From: Myotis daubentonii
Taxonomy: Eukaryota > Chordata > Mammalia > Chiroptera > Vespertilionidae
DNA length: 64,000 nt
Direction of reading: 5' to 3'
NCBI RefSeq assembly: GCF_963259705.1
Contig: NC_081840.1
Location: 6,443,062-6,507,061, forward strand
Of the stretch, positions 10,500 through 22,370 are shown piece by piece; the stretch's first letter is position 1; the number at the start of each line of letters is the position of its first letter. The notes beneath the pieces were generated by a model. That model made no database searches. It was given only the letters and a program-made list of their open reading frames with translations, and was not told the DNA's origin. Both the position numbers and the translations under genes were made by a program.

Positions 10500-13400
10500 A
10501 CTTTTGGAGACCTTTCACATGTGAAAAGGCAAATGTCTAGTTCTCACTGACATTGATAATTTGTCTGGGTATTGAATTCTAGTTGGTCATTTTTTCTCTC
10601 AGATTTTTGAAAGCATAAATAATTGTCTTCTGACTTCTAGCATTGTTGAGAAGTCTGAAGCCTTTGGGATTATCTCTTTTATGTGATCCTCCCCCTTCCT
10701 TCCTGATACTTAAAGGATTTTCTCATTGTCTTCTAGTATTTTAAATTTCATTTGTATGTAACTTGATGTGGAGCTACATTCATCTATTTTGCCAGGTCCT
10801 TTTGATCTGAAATCTTGTGTCCTTCAGTTATGGAAATTTTTCTTGAACAATTCCTTCGATAATGACCTCCCATCTGATTTCTTTTTCTAGAACTTACATT
10901 GCTCGAGTATTGGATTTCTTTGACTAGTTGTCTAATATTCTCATATTTTCCCCTCTGATTGTCCACTCTTAATTTCTTTGTTCCCATTCTGAGATAACTT
11001 TTTTATTTATCTTTTGACCTATTTTCATTTCTGTGGTCTCTAATACTCAAGATTTTATATTATATTCTAAATTTTATTTTATAACATTTTGTTTCATGGG
11101 TGCAATTACTCTTTGAGCTTCCTGATAGATTTTCTTAAAATTTCTTCTCCCTATAGAGCCTCTAATCTTTTTTTCCAAGTGTGTGTATTTCTAACCTCCA
11201 TGTTATATGCTTTTTTCAACTCGATATAAATACAGATGAAATAGATAGGTCTCTGTTCTAGTTATCTTCACTTTATTGTCTCCATGTAACACATTTTTAG
11301 TCTTCTCTCAGGGTTAAGGAAGACTTCTGCCCAGCGAGTGAGGATTTGGGGAGCTGCCTTCTCAAACAGGTGTTCAGCCAACTCTTATCATTTAGGCCCA
11401 AGTTTTCCTCCCACACTGGGGTACCTGGTGCTCTCAATTCCTGAGACTTCTGTGGATTCCTAGAATGCTGGGCTTTATTTCTGTTTTCCTCAGAGCCAGT
11501 TTAGGATTCCTAGCTTCGAGTCAGTTACAACTCCTATCTTTCTGCCTTTGTCTCTGTGTACTTATGCTCAAAATGAGTCTCTTCACACTCATTTAGCAGT
11601 TTCAAGGGGTGCCAGGGGCAGGTGAACATCTATATTCCATTCACCATATTAAACTGGAAGTTATTTATCCATTTTTCTCTCTTGGTGTGTTCATCTTTTA
11701 TTTTTATTTTATAAAACCTTTCAAAATTAGAATAGTAACTATTTTTCTATCATGTATTACCGAAGTTTTTTTCTTCATGAAATTTTTAACTTAAAAATTT
11801 TATGTTGTAAAAATCTATCACAAAAATTTCTTTATAGTTTCTTCTTGTTTAGAAAGACCTTTCCCATCCTGAGCTCATATAGTCACTTTGTTTTTTCTAG
11901 TTTTTCCATGATTTCATCTTTTATAGTTGCATCTTCAATCCATTAATTTAATTATTGTGAGAAATAAGTATATGTCCCATTTCCACATTTACCACATGCT
12001 GGATATTTTTATAGTTTTTGTTTCTTGTTGTGGCTTTCTGTTATCCCATTAATCTGCCTATTCTTACACCAGTGTTGCTTTGTTTCAATATGTGGTGTTG
12101 TTATAATGTGTGTTATTATTTGGTGGCAATAGTCTTCCTTAATTCTTATTTTTCAAGTTTATCTTGATTAGTCTCACTTGTTGATACTTCCAGATGAATT
12201 CTAGTGATATTTTGGAGTTCAAAAAAATTGTTAGAACTTTTCTGTGAAATTTCATAAAATTGTAAATTACAGAGAATTGATATTTTTGATACTTGGGCTG
12301 TGCACGATTATTTGCAGTTTAATGTATATATTCACATTTTGTCAGATTTTATAAATTTATCACTGGTCATTAACTTATTTCAAGGAATTAAGTATTGCTT
12401 GTATTATTCCTCTTATATTTCATAACTGCTTATTACTCATGTGTTGGGAAGAGATTATATATTTATTGTTATTGGCTGTCTCACTGATTTCTCTCACTTG
12501 GTCTACAAGATTTTAGTTGAACGTTTTGGAATTTCTAGGTAAAGAACCATTCATTTCTATATAATGCAAATTTTGCCTTTTTCAGCATTTTTTCTCTTTT
12601 ATTTCTTTTTCTTGTCTTATAGTATTGGCTAGATCTTCTAAAACATTGAATTGTTGATAATAGAAATTTTTATCTTGATTCTGGTTCACTATTAAATATG
12701 GTAAAAATAAATTTAGGCTACACATTTTTCATAATGCTATTGAAGTATTTATTTCTACTTAATATGTGACTAAAATCAGGAATGAATGTAGAATGTTATG
12801 AAATGGTTTTTTGATATCTATGGAGATACTTACGTTGTTTTTCTCTGTTGACTTGATGCAATGAGTTATAATAATGTTTCATAACTTTGAAACATTTTTG
12901 GATTAATCTACCTGTTTTGGGCATCTTGTTCTTTTAATAGATGACTGGATTTGCTCTGCTGTTGTTTCATGTAGGACTTTTCCAATTTGTCTTTTGTTGA
13001 TTTTGCTGTCAAAGTTATGCTGGCTTTGTAAAATGAATTAGGAAATATTCCATCTTTTTCTATATTCTGTACCATGTATACATCACTTAAATTATCTATT
13101 CCATGAAGGCTTGAAATAATTTACTCATTTGACCTTCCTGAGATAATTCTTTGAGATGTTTCCTATTTCTTCTGTATTTCTTGGGTTCGTTATATTTTCT
13201 ACATCTTTAGAATTTTTTATTCTTTTTCTAATATAGTTTGGTGTTTAAATGTGCAGACATTTGAAATTAAATGTGCAGACAATTTGGGTTCATATTTGTG
13301 CTCTGTCATTTTCCATGTGACCTCAGGAAAACAATGTCTTCCTCCTAATTCTTAGTTTTCTCGTTTGTTGAATGGTAAAATGATAGCCTGTAGTTAATAG

Positions 13401-14560
13401 GGCCACTGTGAAGGTTACCAAGATAAAGTAACTTGCACTATGTCTGGCACAGTAACTGCCCAATGACTTTTTTAACCTAATAATAATCGTAGGAAATAAT
13501 TTCTTTTTCTGTGATATAAAAATTCTTAGCGTAGAGTTTTAAATATTACTTTTATGACACATTGTAATCTATTTCTATGATTATATAATATTTTCAATTC
13601 TTAATTTTGTGTATGTGTACTTTATCTCTTTTTTTATTTGATGAGCTAGAATAGTGTCTATTAGAAGTTTTTCATAGAATCAGTTCTTGGAATAATTTAT
13701 CAATTCAACTGTTTTTGTGTATGTGTTCAAATTCAATAATATCTGCCTTTTGGTTACTTCTTTCTGCTGTCCTTAAGCTTGTTTTATGGATTGGCCTATA
13801 TATCTCTTATGTTATTCTTCTTTAATAATGAAAACATTTCATGGTATGAATTTGCCTCTGGATGCAATTTTGACTGCATATCAAAAGTTTTAGTATGTAG
13901 TCTTTTTAATATTTTAAAATATTTGTAATTATGCTTTTCATTTCTTATTTTTCTTAGAAGAAATGATTACCTGAATTAAATGTGCAAAAGTTAGAGCTTA
14001 TTTGAAATTAATTGCTAATTTATTTGGGTTGTGTGTTGTTGCTTATACCTTTTTATTGAATTGTGGTTATATTTCATTGTGGGTTGAGAATGTGGACATA
14101 AAAATTCTACTCTGGGGAATTTATTAATGTCTTTGTGCCTTATACAGTCAATTTTGTAAATGTTTCATGGGCCTTTAAAATAAGGTGTACATCTTGTTTA
14201 TAGGTTACTGATTTTGATGTGAAGACAATTAGTTTTACTAGGTTTATAGTTTAGTCTTTTGGATTTTCTTAGTAAAGAATTAAGAATTCTATAAATAATC
14301 ACAATTTTAATCTCATTCTAGTAGTTTATAAAATTTATCTATCTTTTGTTTTATCATATCGGTTAGAGCTTCGTGGACAGTGTAATCTAATAATCATGCC
14401 TTATGCATCTTTCCTTTGTTTCTTATTTTCTGTGAAATATGATGTGACTTGCCTCTAAGATTATCATTAACTTTTTGCCTATTCAATGTCTTTACTATTG
14501 AAAGGGCTTTGGAAACTGTTTTTATCTGTTTCCCCCAGTTTGGGATGTTGTTTTATTCCT
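10500..14560 (-). repeat. Old L1/HAL1-related LINE block, antisense
   Basis: AT-rich stretch reading on the + strand like antisense L1: GGGTATTGAATTCTAGTTGG, GTTGAGAAGTCTGAAGCC near 10.6 kb, and GCTGGCTTTGTAAAATGAA near 13.0 kb, which corresponds to the antisense reverse-transcriptase region. All frames are closed by stops, so it is a fossil. It probably consists of more than one fragment and carries a MIR inside. It fills most of the gene-less stretch before the microRNA array. Confidence 0.55.
13240..13490 (+). repeat. MIR SINE
   Basis: Order typical of MIR in + orientation: ATGTGACCTCAGGAAAA, then GTTTTCTCGTTTGTTGAATGG, GGGCCACTGTGAAGGTTACC and ATGTCTGGCACAGTAACTG. Diverged and inserted in the L1 block. 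Confidence 0.6.
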
Positions 14561-15216
14561 CATGTAAATGTTTCTGACTGTTATATCCTTGTGGTTGTAC
14601 CTTTCGACTCTGCGAGGTGATTTTCATCGGCCTGCTTAATGACTTTGCTCTTGGGTACTTGAAATTGTTCTCCTGCCTCTGCTTTCTCCTCATTTGTGTA
14701 TCTGAGTTGGGTAAATTGACTTTCTCATGTAAATGTTTCTGGAAGCCTGTTTTCAAGACAGAGTGTTGTTTGAAAGCTGAAACAGACACTTGCATGTTCT
14801 GAAGGAGTCTGCTCCACGAGAGCTCACTGTTCTGCACAGTTGCAGACAATTTCTAGCATTTTCTTCTGTCCAAACACGTAGTTGACTGCCTTACGTTCGA
14901 TGACCAAGGCTAAAGATTGGCCACAATGGGTTCACTTAATGATTCCCATCTTTGTCTTAATTTTTAAAGTATATATGAGATCTATGGTCTTACCACAGAT
15001 ATCCCTAATTTTATTTTTCGATTTTCCACTTATTTTTATAAAATAATATGAGCAAAATGTAATTAAATACTGGGGTTTCAATGCCGCCAAGCCCTTTATT
15101 CAGACCAAATATTACCCAGAAGTCCAATAAAGGAGATCAAATCCAGGCTGCCCTGTTTAGAGCTGGGCAGTGACCTCAAGCTGTGGGCATCATTTTGCCA
15201 GAGACATGGGGTTGGT

Positions 15217-15451
15217 CAGTGGTGGCGAACCTTTTCAGCTCGGCGTGTCAGCATTTTGAAAAACCCTAACTTAACTCTGGTGCCGTGTCACATATAGACA
15301 TTTTTTGATATTTGCAACCATAGTAACACAAAGACTTATATTTTTGATATTTATTTTATATATTTAAATGCCATTTAACAAAGAAAAGTCAACCAAAAAA
15401 ATGAGTTTGCGTGTCACCTCTGACACACGTGTCATAGGTTCGCCATCACTG
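15217..15451. mobile_element. Short non-autonomous hAT element
   Basis: 235-bp element with inverted ends CAGTGGTGGCGAACC and GGTTCGCCATCACTG and inner repeats GCGTGTCA / TGACACACG. The interior is AT-rich. The flanking 8-mers GGGTTGGT and CGGTAGGG match at only 5 positions, so the duplication has decayed or drifted. Miniature hAT elements with this GGTTCGCCA end occur in bats and some other mammals. Confidence 0.7.
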
Positions 15452-16010
15452 CGGTAGGGGCAAGCACCCCTCAGAATACCCTATGAAAGCCTCTGCAATG
15501 AGATATTTAAGCAATTGTACACAGAAAATTGAACTAATTGCTATATGTGCAGAACTGGGATGCCATCGGTAGGGCGTCGATTGCTGGCAGTCAGCTGGTG
15601 TATAAATTCCGTGGTTTTTGACATGTCTGTGCATGAGCGTGTGGTTGCCTGAACATCACATGCATGAAAATTGAGATCTTCCCTTTTATCTGTGCCCATA
15701 CCTTCTATTTGAATTTTTGGAATTCATTTATTTAAAGTGTGTCTCAAATAAACAATCTATAGTTTAGATTTGAGGCTGTTGACTTGAAAAATTCCCCTTT
15801 TAGGAATGTGTAACCCATTTACATTTCTTTCTTGATTCTCTTGTATGGACTTAAAAATTGCACTTAATGCTTGTTTTTAAATTTTTCCCTTTCCTGCTAT
15901 CTTTTGTTATATAGACTACATTTCTCTTTTTAAAAAATTTACCCTGGGGATTTCCGAAAGTACACAAGCAGCTTCTAATGTTAGGGCTTACATTTTAGGT
16001 GTTTGGTTGA

Positions 16011-16050
16011 TTTCTTTCTTTCTTTCTTTCTTTCTTTCTTTCCTTTTCTT
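16011..16050. repeat. (TTTC)n microsatellite
   Basis: Seven to eight perfect TTTC units followed by a decaying tail. Confidence 0.9.
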
Positions 16051-16319
16051 TTTGAAAACCAAACATCTATATTTCTTTATGATAAAAAAGAACTAGTATT
16101 CTCTTGACTTTGCCCTATGTGTAATTATTAAGCTGAGTATGTATCTGTTTCTGCCCACCCCCCTGTGTGCACCCTTCCAGATGATAAGGTGTGAATGGGT
16201 TTCATCACCAACTCCTGTACTCACCTCCCCCCTGCCCCGCCTCCGGGAATTGCCTGTCTTGGTTTTCTCTGGTCCGGCCCCCCTGCAGGAGCCAGAACTC
16301 CTTACTGTTTCTGGACTAT

Positions 16320-16500
16320 AGATTGTAAGCCTGGAATCCTACCACTTTGTGCACTTCCATGTCCTCCTATCAGCACGTGGGTTGAATGTCCGTCTTTCTC
16401 CTACTAGACTGTGAGCTCCCGGGAGACAGGGACACTGAGTCAGGGCCGCATTGCCCTCCGCACAGGGCAGAGGCCAGCAAACGTGTTCATGGCTGCGTGT
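16320..16500 (+). repeat. L2 LINE 3'-end fragment
   Basis: TCCTACTAGACTGTGAGCTCC followed by GGGAGACAGGGACACTGAGTC matches the L2 3' region in + orientation. From 16.5 to 17.9 kb I see no gene: only GC-rich text and further degenerate L2-like CCTCTC/CTGCC tracts. Confidence 0.55.
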
Positions 16501-17920
16501 CTGAGAGGACATGTGGGCAAGTCAGGGCAGGGATGAGGAGCTGGGGCGTAAATGAGTGCACGAAGGTGTGAACTTGAAGGCGTGAACTTGGGATGGAGAA
16601 GGGTGCAGAGCCAGGGGGTGAATTAGCGAGCTGTTGAGAGAATGGCTGGGCAGACGGACAGGGGAGGCAGAGAGCAATGACCGGGGCCTGAGGAAGCGAG
16701 AAGAGCCACCGGCTGGCAGCCGTCTGAGGTTAGAGGCTGTCCGGCCCAGGCTGCGTGTTCGACCGCTGCGAGGCTGGGTGGGGAAGGTGGGTTTGCCCAC
16801 CTCTCTAGACATCCAGGAAGCTACTGGGGACACATGCCACTTTATCCGGGAGGACAGGACACTTTGTTCAGAGTTGTCCTTTCTTTCATTCCTCACTGCT
16901 TTGTAGAATGTCTGGTCCTGGTGACCAGGGCACCCGGAGGGGCTGGTGTGACCCCTTCTTGCCCAGAGGCATTCCGGTCCCAAGGGGAGACATGAGCAAC
17001 GTTCTCCTCAGTCATGGACACAGAGCAAATAAAAGCCACCAGAATAACTCCCCCAGCTTCCCACCATTCGCCTTGTCCCCTGGAGTGTCCTTCCCCAATG
17101 ACCAGAGGAGGCCACAGCCTGCACTAGCCCAGCGGCCCACCGCCACCTGCGCTTGGCTCCATGCTCTGACTATCAGGCGTCTTCATCGACCCTTTGGCTG
17201 CATGTCAGAGCGCCTCTCCCTGACCTGGAGCCTACTGAGCCTCTTACCATGCTCTAGTCCCTTTAATCTGAAAAATCTCGGGAACCCATCTCCTCCTGCT
17301 GGCTACCACCCTCCAGGCGACTTCTTTGTATTTCACTTGTATTTGGCTTTTGACCCTGCCAGTGTGTTGGAGGAACTTTCCTTAAAGTCACTGGGGACCT
17401 GGCATCTCCACAGGATCTCTCACCAGCACTCAAACTCCACTCCTGCCCCTCCCAGCATTCCCGGCCTCAGCTCAGACAGTGGTGCCACCCGCTCCTGGCT
17501 TCCCTGCCAGGCACCTGCAGGGCTCTGGACACTTTCTTATTGCTCGCAGCTCCTCAACCGCATCTGAGACATGACCAGTCTCTCCTGCTCTTCTTCCTAA
17601 CTGTTCTCAAACCTGCCATTCCCCCATTTTTTGGACTCCTATACTCTTTCTCTCTACCCCCATTCTTGCCCCCAACAGTACTCTCTTTTCCATATCAGGA
17701 AGAGATACCTCATGAAAACATGGAACTCAGGCACTTTATTAGATAATAAGGACTTCCCCTTGGATGGAGAATAAAATCTGTTACCTTTCTTTAGCCGTTG
17801 TTCTAGTTGTCCTAATGATCTACCCCCATCCAGCTCCTCAGCCCCATTATTGGCACGTTTTTGGCTCTCCGTCCACAAGGATGCTCTTTTGGTTACCAGG
17901 CTCCTTTCAGAATGTGCTCC

Positions 17921-18106
17921 ACTCATCTGGTCCATGAGCCATGTATCTGGTTCATGCTTCATCCATCTGGTCCACGAGCCATTTACTTGGTTCACGCTTC
18001 ATTTACCTGGTTCATGCTTCATCCGTCTGATTCCCGCTCCATCTGTGAGGTCCATGAGCCATCTCTGTAGTCCATGCTCCATTGATCTTGTCCATGCTCC
18101 ATCCAG
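17921..18106. repeat. 20-bp minisatellite, about nine units
   Basis: Nine consecutive units of exactly 20 bp with no length change (starts at 17921, 17941, 17961 and so on to 18081), consensus ATCCATCTGGTCCATGAGCC with alternating GAGCC and GCTTC endings. The repeat creates open frames on both strands (HLVHEP-type and DQM/WTRWM-type peptides) that should not be taken as genes. Confidence 0.9.
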
Positions 18107-19039
18107 TCCTCTGCTTCCATTCTGCATTGTCCCCTCTCTTCCTGGCTTAGAATCTTCATTATTGTTCTTCTTCTTTTTAGTCTCTTCATTCTTCATATTT
18201 TTTCTAAACTTCTTCTAAGAAGCTCCCCCCCGCCCCCCCCGCCCCCGATTGGTCAGATCTTATTAAATGCTCCCTGCTCCTTCACAACACTTTGGCCTCT
18301 TCTAATTTTGACATCAGTGCCCTGCAAACATTTCTTTCTATGTGGGTGTTCTCTGCCCTCCTGGTAAGCTAGAAGCTGCAGGAGGGCCAAGCCCTCTGGC
18401 TCCAGCACCTCACGGGTCTTTAATGAACATGAGCTTATTTCTATAACTGACCACATGGACAGTGTGACTGGGCTGGAGGAGAGGCACAGGCAGGGTGCTA
18501 TGGAGGATCAGGGGGAGAAAAGGCCGGAATTGGCTGAGGTAGTGTCAGGGCTCAGGGAACAGGGAAGACAATGGGGGTGAAGGCGGAAGCGTTGAATGTC
18601 ATTCTAGGGAATTTGGTCTTTAACCACCTGTGTTGTGAGCAGGAGGACGACCCGCTGTGCGCTGGGCTTCAAGACTTTGGATAACCAGGCCCTCTCACCA
18701 TGCTGCCTAGGAGCCGACCCTTCCCTTTCCTTGGAGACCAGCCCATCTCTTGGCTGTGCATCCCATTCATAAGGGGTTGTGGTATGGACAGCTGGGCTAC
18801 CAGAGGGGATGGGGAGACCCAAGAGAAGGCCCCCTGGGGGGGGTGCAGATGTTGAGGTGGAGCTGGAAGCGCGCACCGCCACTCAGGTGGTGTGGTGTGT
18901 GGTGAGGACTGTCATAGCTCGGGTGAGCTTGGGCAGGCTGTTCCCCAGAACTCGAGGGGCCCTCTTTCACATGGGAGCTCTGCCCTTAGAGCTTCCCACT
19001 CCGCCATGCAGAGCAAACCGCTGCCCTTCCCTTGGGTTA

Positions 19040-19103
19040 AGAAATAGTTGACCATGTAATGGCCAAAGCGTGGCCCATGTCGCATGGTCTGCCTCTTCTC
19101 AAT
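19040..19103 (+). ncRNA. Candidate miRNA hairpin upstream of mir-379
   Basis: The 5' arm carries AGTTGACCATGTAATGG, similar to miR-380-5p. The 3' arm carries CATGGTC followed by TTCTCAAT, the usual unit end. GACCATG pairs exactly with CATGGTC and ATGGCC with GGCC(C)AT around an AAAGCGT loop; the outer AGAA pairs with TTCT. The stem between them has mismatches. It lies about 220 bp before mir-379 and is a recognisable member of the same repeat, not in the human set. Expression is unknown. Confidence 0.4.
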
Positions 19104-19325
19104 CTTTCCGAGTTGGCATGGCCTTCCCAGGGGAGATGCTGCTTCTGGGGAGAGGCACCTCTCCCCCCCTCCCCCAGCACTGTCCCCCACACTTGATGGG
19201 GGGTGTTTGTGTTCACACAGGCCGGCTTCCCAATGCCAAATCAGGCTCGGAAAGCTTTCTGGAAGTGACACCAACTTGAGGGACACACCCTGGCTCTGGG
19301 GTCAGCAGCACTCCATGGTTCCTGA

Positions 19326-19392
19326 AGAGATGGTAGACTATGGAACGTAGGCTGTATGATTTTTGACCTATGTAACATGGTCCACTAACTCT
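19326..19392 (+). ncRNA. MIR379: mir-379 precursor
   Basis: First known hairpin of the cluster, 67 nt like the human precursor. The 5p arm starts TGGTAGACTATGGAACG and the 3p arm TATGTAACATGGTCC; both mature sequences agree fully with human as I recall them. Loop ends differ slightly (GGCTGTATG). Processed by Drosha and Dicer from the long + strand imprinted transcript; miR-379-5p is an abundant brain microRNA of the DLK1-DIO3 domain. The unit ends with CTCAGTATCC, the signature seen after most hairpins here. Confidence 0.97.
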
Positions 19393-20039
19393 CAGTATCC
19401 ACTCCATCCTCGGAGGGCACCCCGGAGGTGTGGCCAGCGTGAGGGAAGAGCACACGGGGTTAGCGCCAGCACCGCTCATGGTAACTCCCGCTGCCTCTCT
19501 TCCATGCCTGAACTGTGCAGCCAGGCCGGTTAAAGGCATCCTCGGGTCGGGGTGGGGTGTCTGGAGGTGACAACCTGGGGGCAAAGACGCCGGTTCCAGC
19601 CTCAGCCATGGCACTTGAAGACATGCTTTTCCATGTGGCATATGCACCAGGAGAGATTTCACTCCCCAGTAGCCCGGCTGGCTTTGGAGGGCTTCATGGA
19701 ACTGACACTACCTTCAGGGGGACCCACCCGTCCAACCTCCACCATGTTCCATGCCATTGAAGAGATCATTCCTTATGTGGAAGTCCCGTTTGTACTAATG
19801 TCCACCTCTGGTTGATAGTCAACTCAATCTCAGAGGGTTTCCTGGAGGCAGTGACAAGATTGGGATGAGACGGAAGTTCCGACCTTAGGGAGCCTGTTGG
19901 CCAAAAATGACATCTGCTTTGTTTACGAAGATGGCATGATGGCTACTGCTCACATCCAGTCCAGCCTAAGAGAGCCCCTGACGTGAGGCAGAGATGGCTG
20001 TCAGTCATTCCTTGTGCTGTACTTTTTTTTATGTCCCCA

Positions 20040-20300
20040 AACTAGGGCTCACACCCTGGGCTTTACATGCCCTGAGATTGTTTGCTTGGCCTGCTCAGTC
20101 TGACTAGACAGGTGTCCTTTTCGGTTGCTCACAGGCCATCTCATAGTTTTCACTTTGCTCATCACTCCCCATGTAGTTCTCTTAGCCAGCCACATGGCAT
20201 ACCACTGTCCCACTGTGCCCACCTAATTCATTCCCTCAGATTCACCAGGGTGCCTGGCACATAGTAGGCACTTATTCAGTATTTCTGGAGTGATGAAAGC
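20040..20300 (+). repeat. L2 3' end inserted between mir-379 and mir-411
   Basis: Ends with GGTGCCTGGCACATAGTAGG and CACTTATTCAGTATTTCTGG, the terminal part of L2. It explains most of the spacer between the two hairpins. Confidence 0.55.
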
Positions 20301-20543
20301 CATAAGTCCACTTCTGCTCAGTGGGACGTTCAGCCTTGGAGGGCTTCCTGGAGGAGTTGTCAGCTTTGGGGATAAGCCACCAGTTCCAGCGTCAGCCTCA
20401 ACTCCTGACGGTGGAGACAAGACTCCTAGCCTGTGTGTGCTTGTCGCATGGTGCATGTGTTGTGCTCGACCTGCCTCTGGTTCGCCCCAGTTCTGGAAGG
20501 CTTTCTGGACGTGTCCTCCACCTCTGTCCTCGGCGTCCCTGTG

Positions 20544-20638
20544 TGGTACTTGGAGAGATAGTAGACCGTATAGCGTACGCTTTATCTGTGACGTATGTAA
20601 CACGGTCCACTAACCCTCAGTATCAAATCCGTCCTCGA
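20544..20638 (+). ncRNA. MIR411: mir-411 precursor
   Basis: The hairpin starts TGGTACTTGGAGAGATAG and ends past CAGTATCAAATCC. The 5p arm TAGTAGACCGTATAGCG and the 3p arm TATGTAACACGGTCC match human. It is the closest relative of miR-379 but has a different seed (AGTAGAC against GGTAGAC). Same strand and host transcript as its neighbours. No damage seen. Confidence 0.97.
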
Positions 20639-20983
20639 GGCTCCCGGAAACCACCGGACGCAGCGTGAGGCCTCTCCATGACACTTGAAGCTGGTTCCTG
20701 TAGGGCATGCTCTCTTCTGCATGACACGAAATGACATTCTCTCGCTCTTCTATACCAACCTCTGCCTCGGGAAATCTCGCCATCTCTGGGGAGGAGATCT
20801 TGCTTCTTTCTGGGATCGGTGCTGCTCTATGGCATTCAATGACATGGTTGACTCCACAACTCTTGTCTCGTATCCACCATTACCTGCTTCTTCTCAGCGT
20901 CAAGTGCAGCCCTGAAGAGGTCCCCAGACGCAACCTTGGACGCGAGCCTTCTTCCAGCCGTCACTGCCACCGTGCGGTACTTG

Positions 20984-21046
20984 AAGAAATGGTTTACCGT
21001 CCCACATACATTTTGAATATGTATGTGGGACGGTAAACCGCTTCTT
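20984..21046 (+). ncRNA. MIR299: mir-299 precursor
   Basis: 63-nt, almost perfectly paired hairpin: GGTTTACCGTCCCACATAC on the 5' arm and GTATGTGGGACGGTAAACC on the 3' arm around TTTTGAATA. Sequence identical to the human precursor as I recall it. The near-complete self-complementarity is unusual for the cluster, whose hairpins normally have several mismatches. Confidence 0.97.
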
Positions 21047-21127
21047 GGTATCCAGCCCAGCCGTCCAAACCGTCCCGCAGAGCCTGAAGTCACAGACGCA
21101 GCGCGGCCTTGGCGTCACCCTCGTGCT

Positions 21128-21214
21128 CCGGTACCGGCCTGGCGGAATGGTAGACTGTTACATGTGTACCTAACCTGTTCATGCTTGCAGCACCGTCTCC
21201 TCCTCAGTGTCAAG
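21128..21214 (+). pseudogene. Degenerate miR-379-family unit
   Basis: A 5' half with GGAATGGTAGACTGTTACATG and a terminal CTCCTCAGTGTCAAGC show descent from the array unit. The 3' arm reads GCAGCACCGTCTCC, so pairing is poor. Followed by the spacer motif CAAAGGCTTCCTTAGG. Probably not processed. Confidence 0.5.
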
Positions 21215-21744
21215 CGCAGCCTCCAAAGGCTTCCTTAGGACAATGACCACCTCTTGGAAGGCGTCCTGCTTCTACGCCGGCACATCCCCCCAGAGTCCCC
21301 AAAGAAACGCTGCTCAGTGCCGCGAATGTTCACGAATGAGGGATGTTACACGTCCTGCCTCTCGTCATCCTCCAAGCTCTGCTCCGACGGCTTCAGGACC
21401 AAGTGCCCCTGGAGAGGCAGCTAGGGGTGCGCGAGAGACAATGCCGCGCCAGGTACCGGAAGACACACCGACTCACCGTTTTCCATGGCGATGCGAGTCC
21501 CGTCTATCTTTCTCCCATATCGAGTCCAGTCATGTCAGGGAAGATGCCCTGGCTCTGGACTCAACTCTGACCATCGACCCTCCACGAAGATGTGCTGGGC
21601 CCCGCCGTGTGCATTACAGTCGATGCACGTGCCACGGCCCGTGCATATCTTCCCCTATCTCCCGTCCGCCTCGAAGAACTGGCTGAAGATGCCGCCGGCC
21701 TGGGTCATGTGGGAGCCCTGGTTCCGGCGTCCACACCCAGCTCA

Positions 21745-21825
21745 CGGTACCTGGAAAGGGTTGGACTGCATTGCATGTCTGTTATTAACCGCCTATGGAA
21801 CATGGTCTGCTTCTCTTCAGTATCA
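21745..21825 (+). ncRNA. Candidate miRNA hairpin between mir-299 and mir-380
   Basis: Full unit: GGTACCTGGAA at the start and CTTCAGTATCAAG at the end. The 5' arm TTGGACTGCATTGCATG pairs with the 3' arm TATGGAACATGGTCTGC with several G:U pairs and two adjacent mismatches; the loop is CTGTTATTAACCGCC. The arms resemble miR-380 and miR-1197. I do not recognise it as a named miRNA. Confidence 0.45.
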
Positions 21826-22213
21826 AGTTCAGTGTGAAGTCTCCAGGGAAGTCACATCCGCCTCTGGAGACGAGCCACCAGTGATGCTGAGGCATACTTG
21901 GTAGAAGCTGACCATGCTTCATATGTTTTACTCACAACGCATGTGACTCGGGCCTCCTTTTCATAACAGCAAGTGCATCTCGGGGGGGCTTCCTGGAGGC
22001 AATACTAAGTGTTAGGCAGTGTTTGTTCTGATGTCATGTCCACTCCTGGTCCCTGAGGGGGTTCTCTGTGCTGCGTCCGCTGCATCTGTCGCAGTCCTTG
22101 CATGGTGGCCTCTTCTCAATACTGCATCTCGCCTCCAAGGGCTTCCTGAAGGGGGTGCTGGCGAGAGGACAGAGACGCCGGTTCTGACAGCAGCCCTTTC
22201 TACGGTAACTGAA

Positions 22214-22274
22214 AAGATGGTTGACCATAGAACATGCGCTATCTCTAAGTCGTATGTAATATGGTCCACGTCTT
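22214..22274 (+). ncRNA. MIR380: mir-380 precursor
   Basis: 61-nt hairpin. The 5p arm TGGTTGACCATAGAACATG is identical to human. The 3p arm TATGTAATATGGTCCACG has one change near its end (CACG for CACA), outside the seed. The loop has CTAAGT for CTGTGT. In human, miR-380-5p is reported to repress p53. Follows the candidate at 21.75 kb and precedes another at 22.37 kb. Confidence 0.96.
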
Positions 22275-22370
22275 CTCAATATCAAACTCAGTCGCCGAGG
22301 GCTTCCCCGAGGCAGAGCAGACTTCGTGGGAGACACACTGGTGTGGCTTCGGCACCTTGCCTGGCATGTG

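Noticed and set aside
16908..17567. 219-codon open frame on the + strand
   Set aside because: Covers L2-like, C-rich sequence; composition (Pro, Ser, His) is that of non-coding GC-rich DNA and there is no recognisable domain.
17654..18218. Open frames with repeated HEPFTW or WTRWMKHEP-like peptides
   Set aside because: They are translations of the 20-bp minisatellite, present on both strands.
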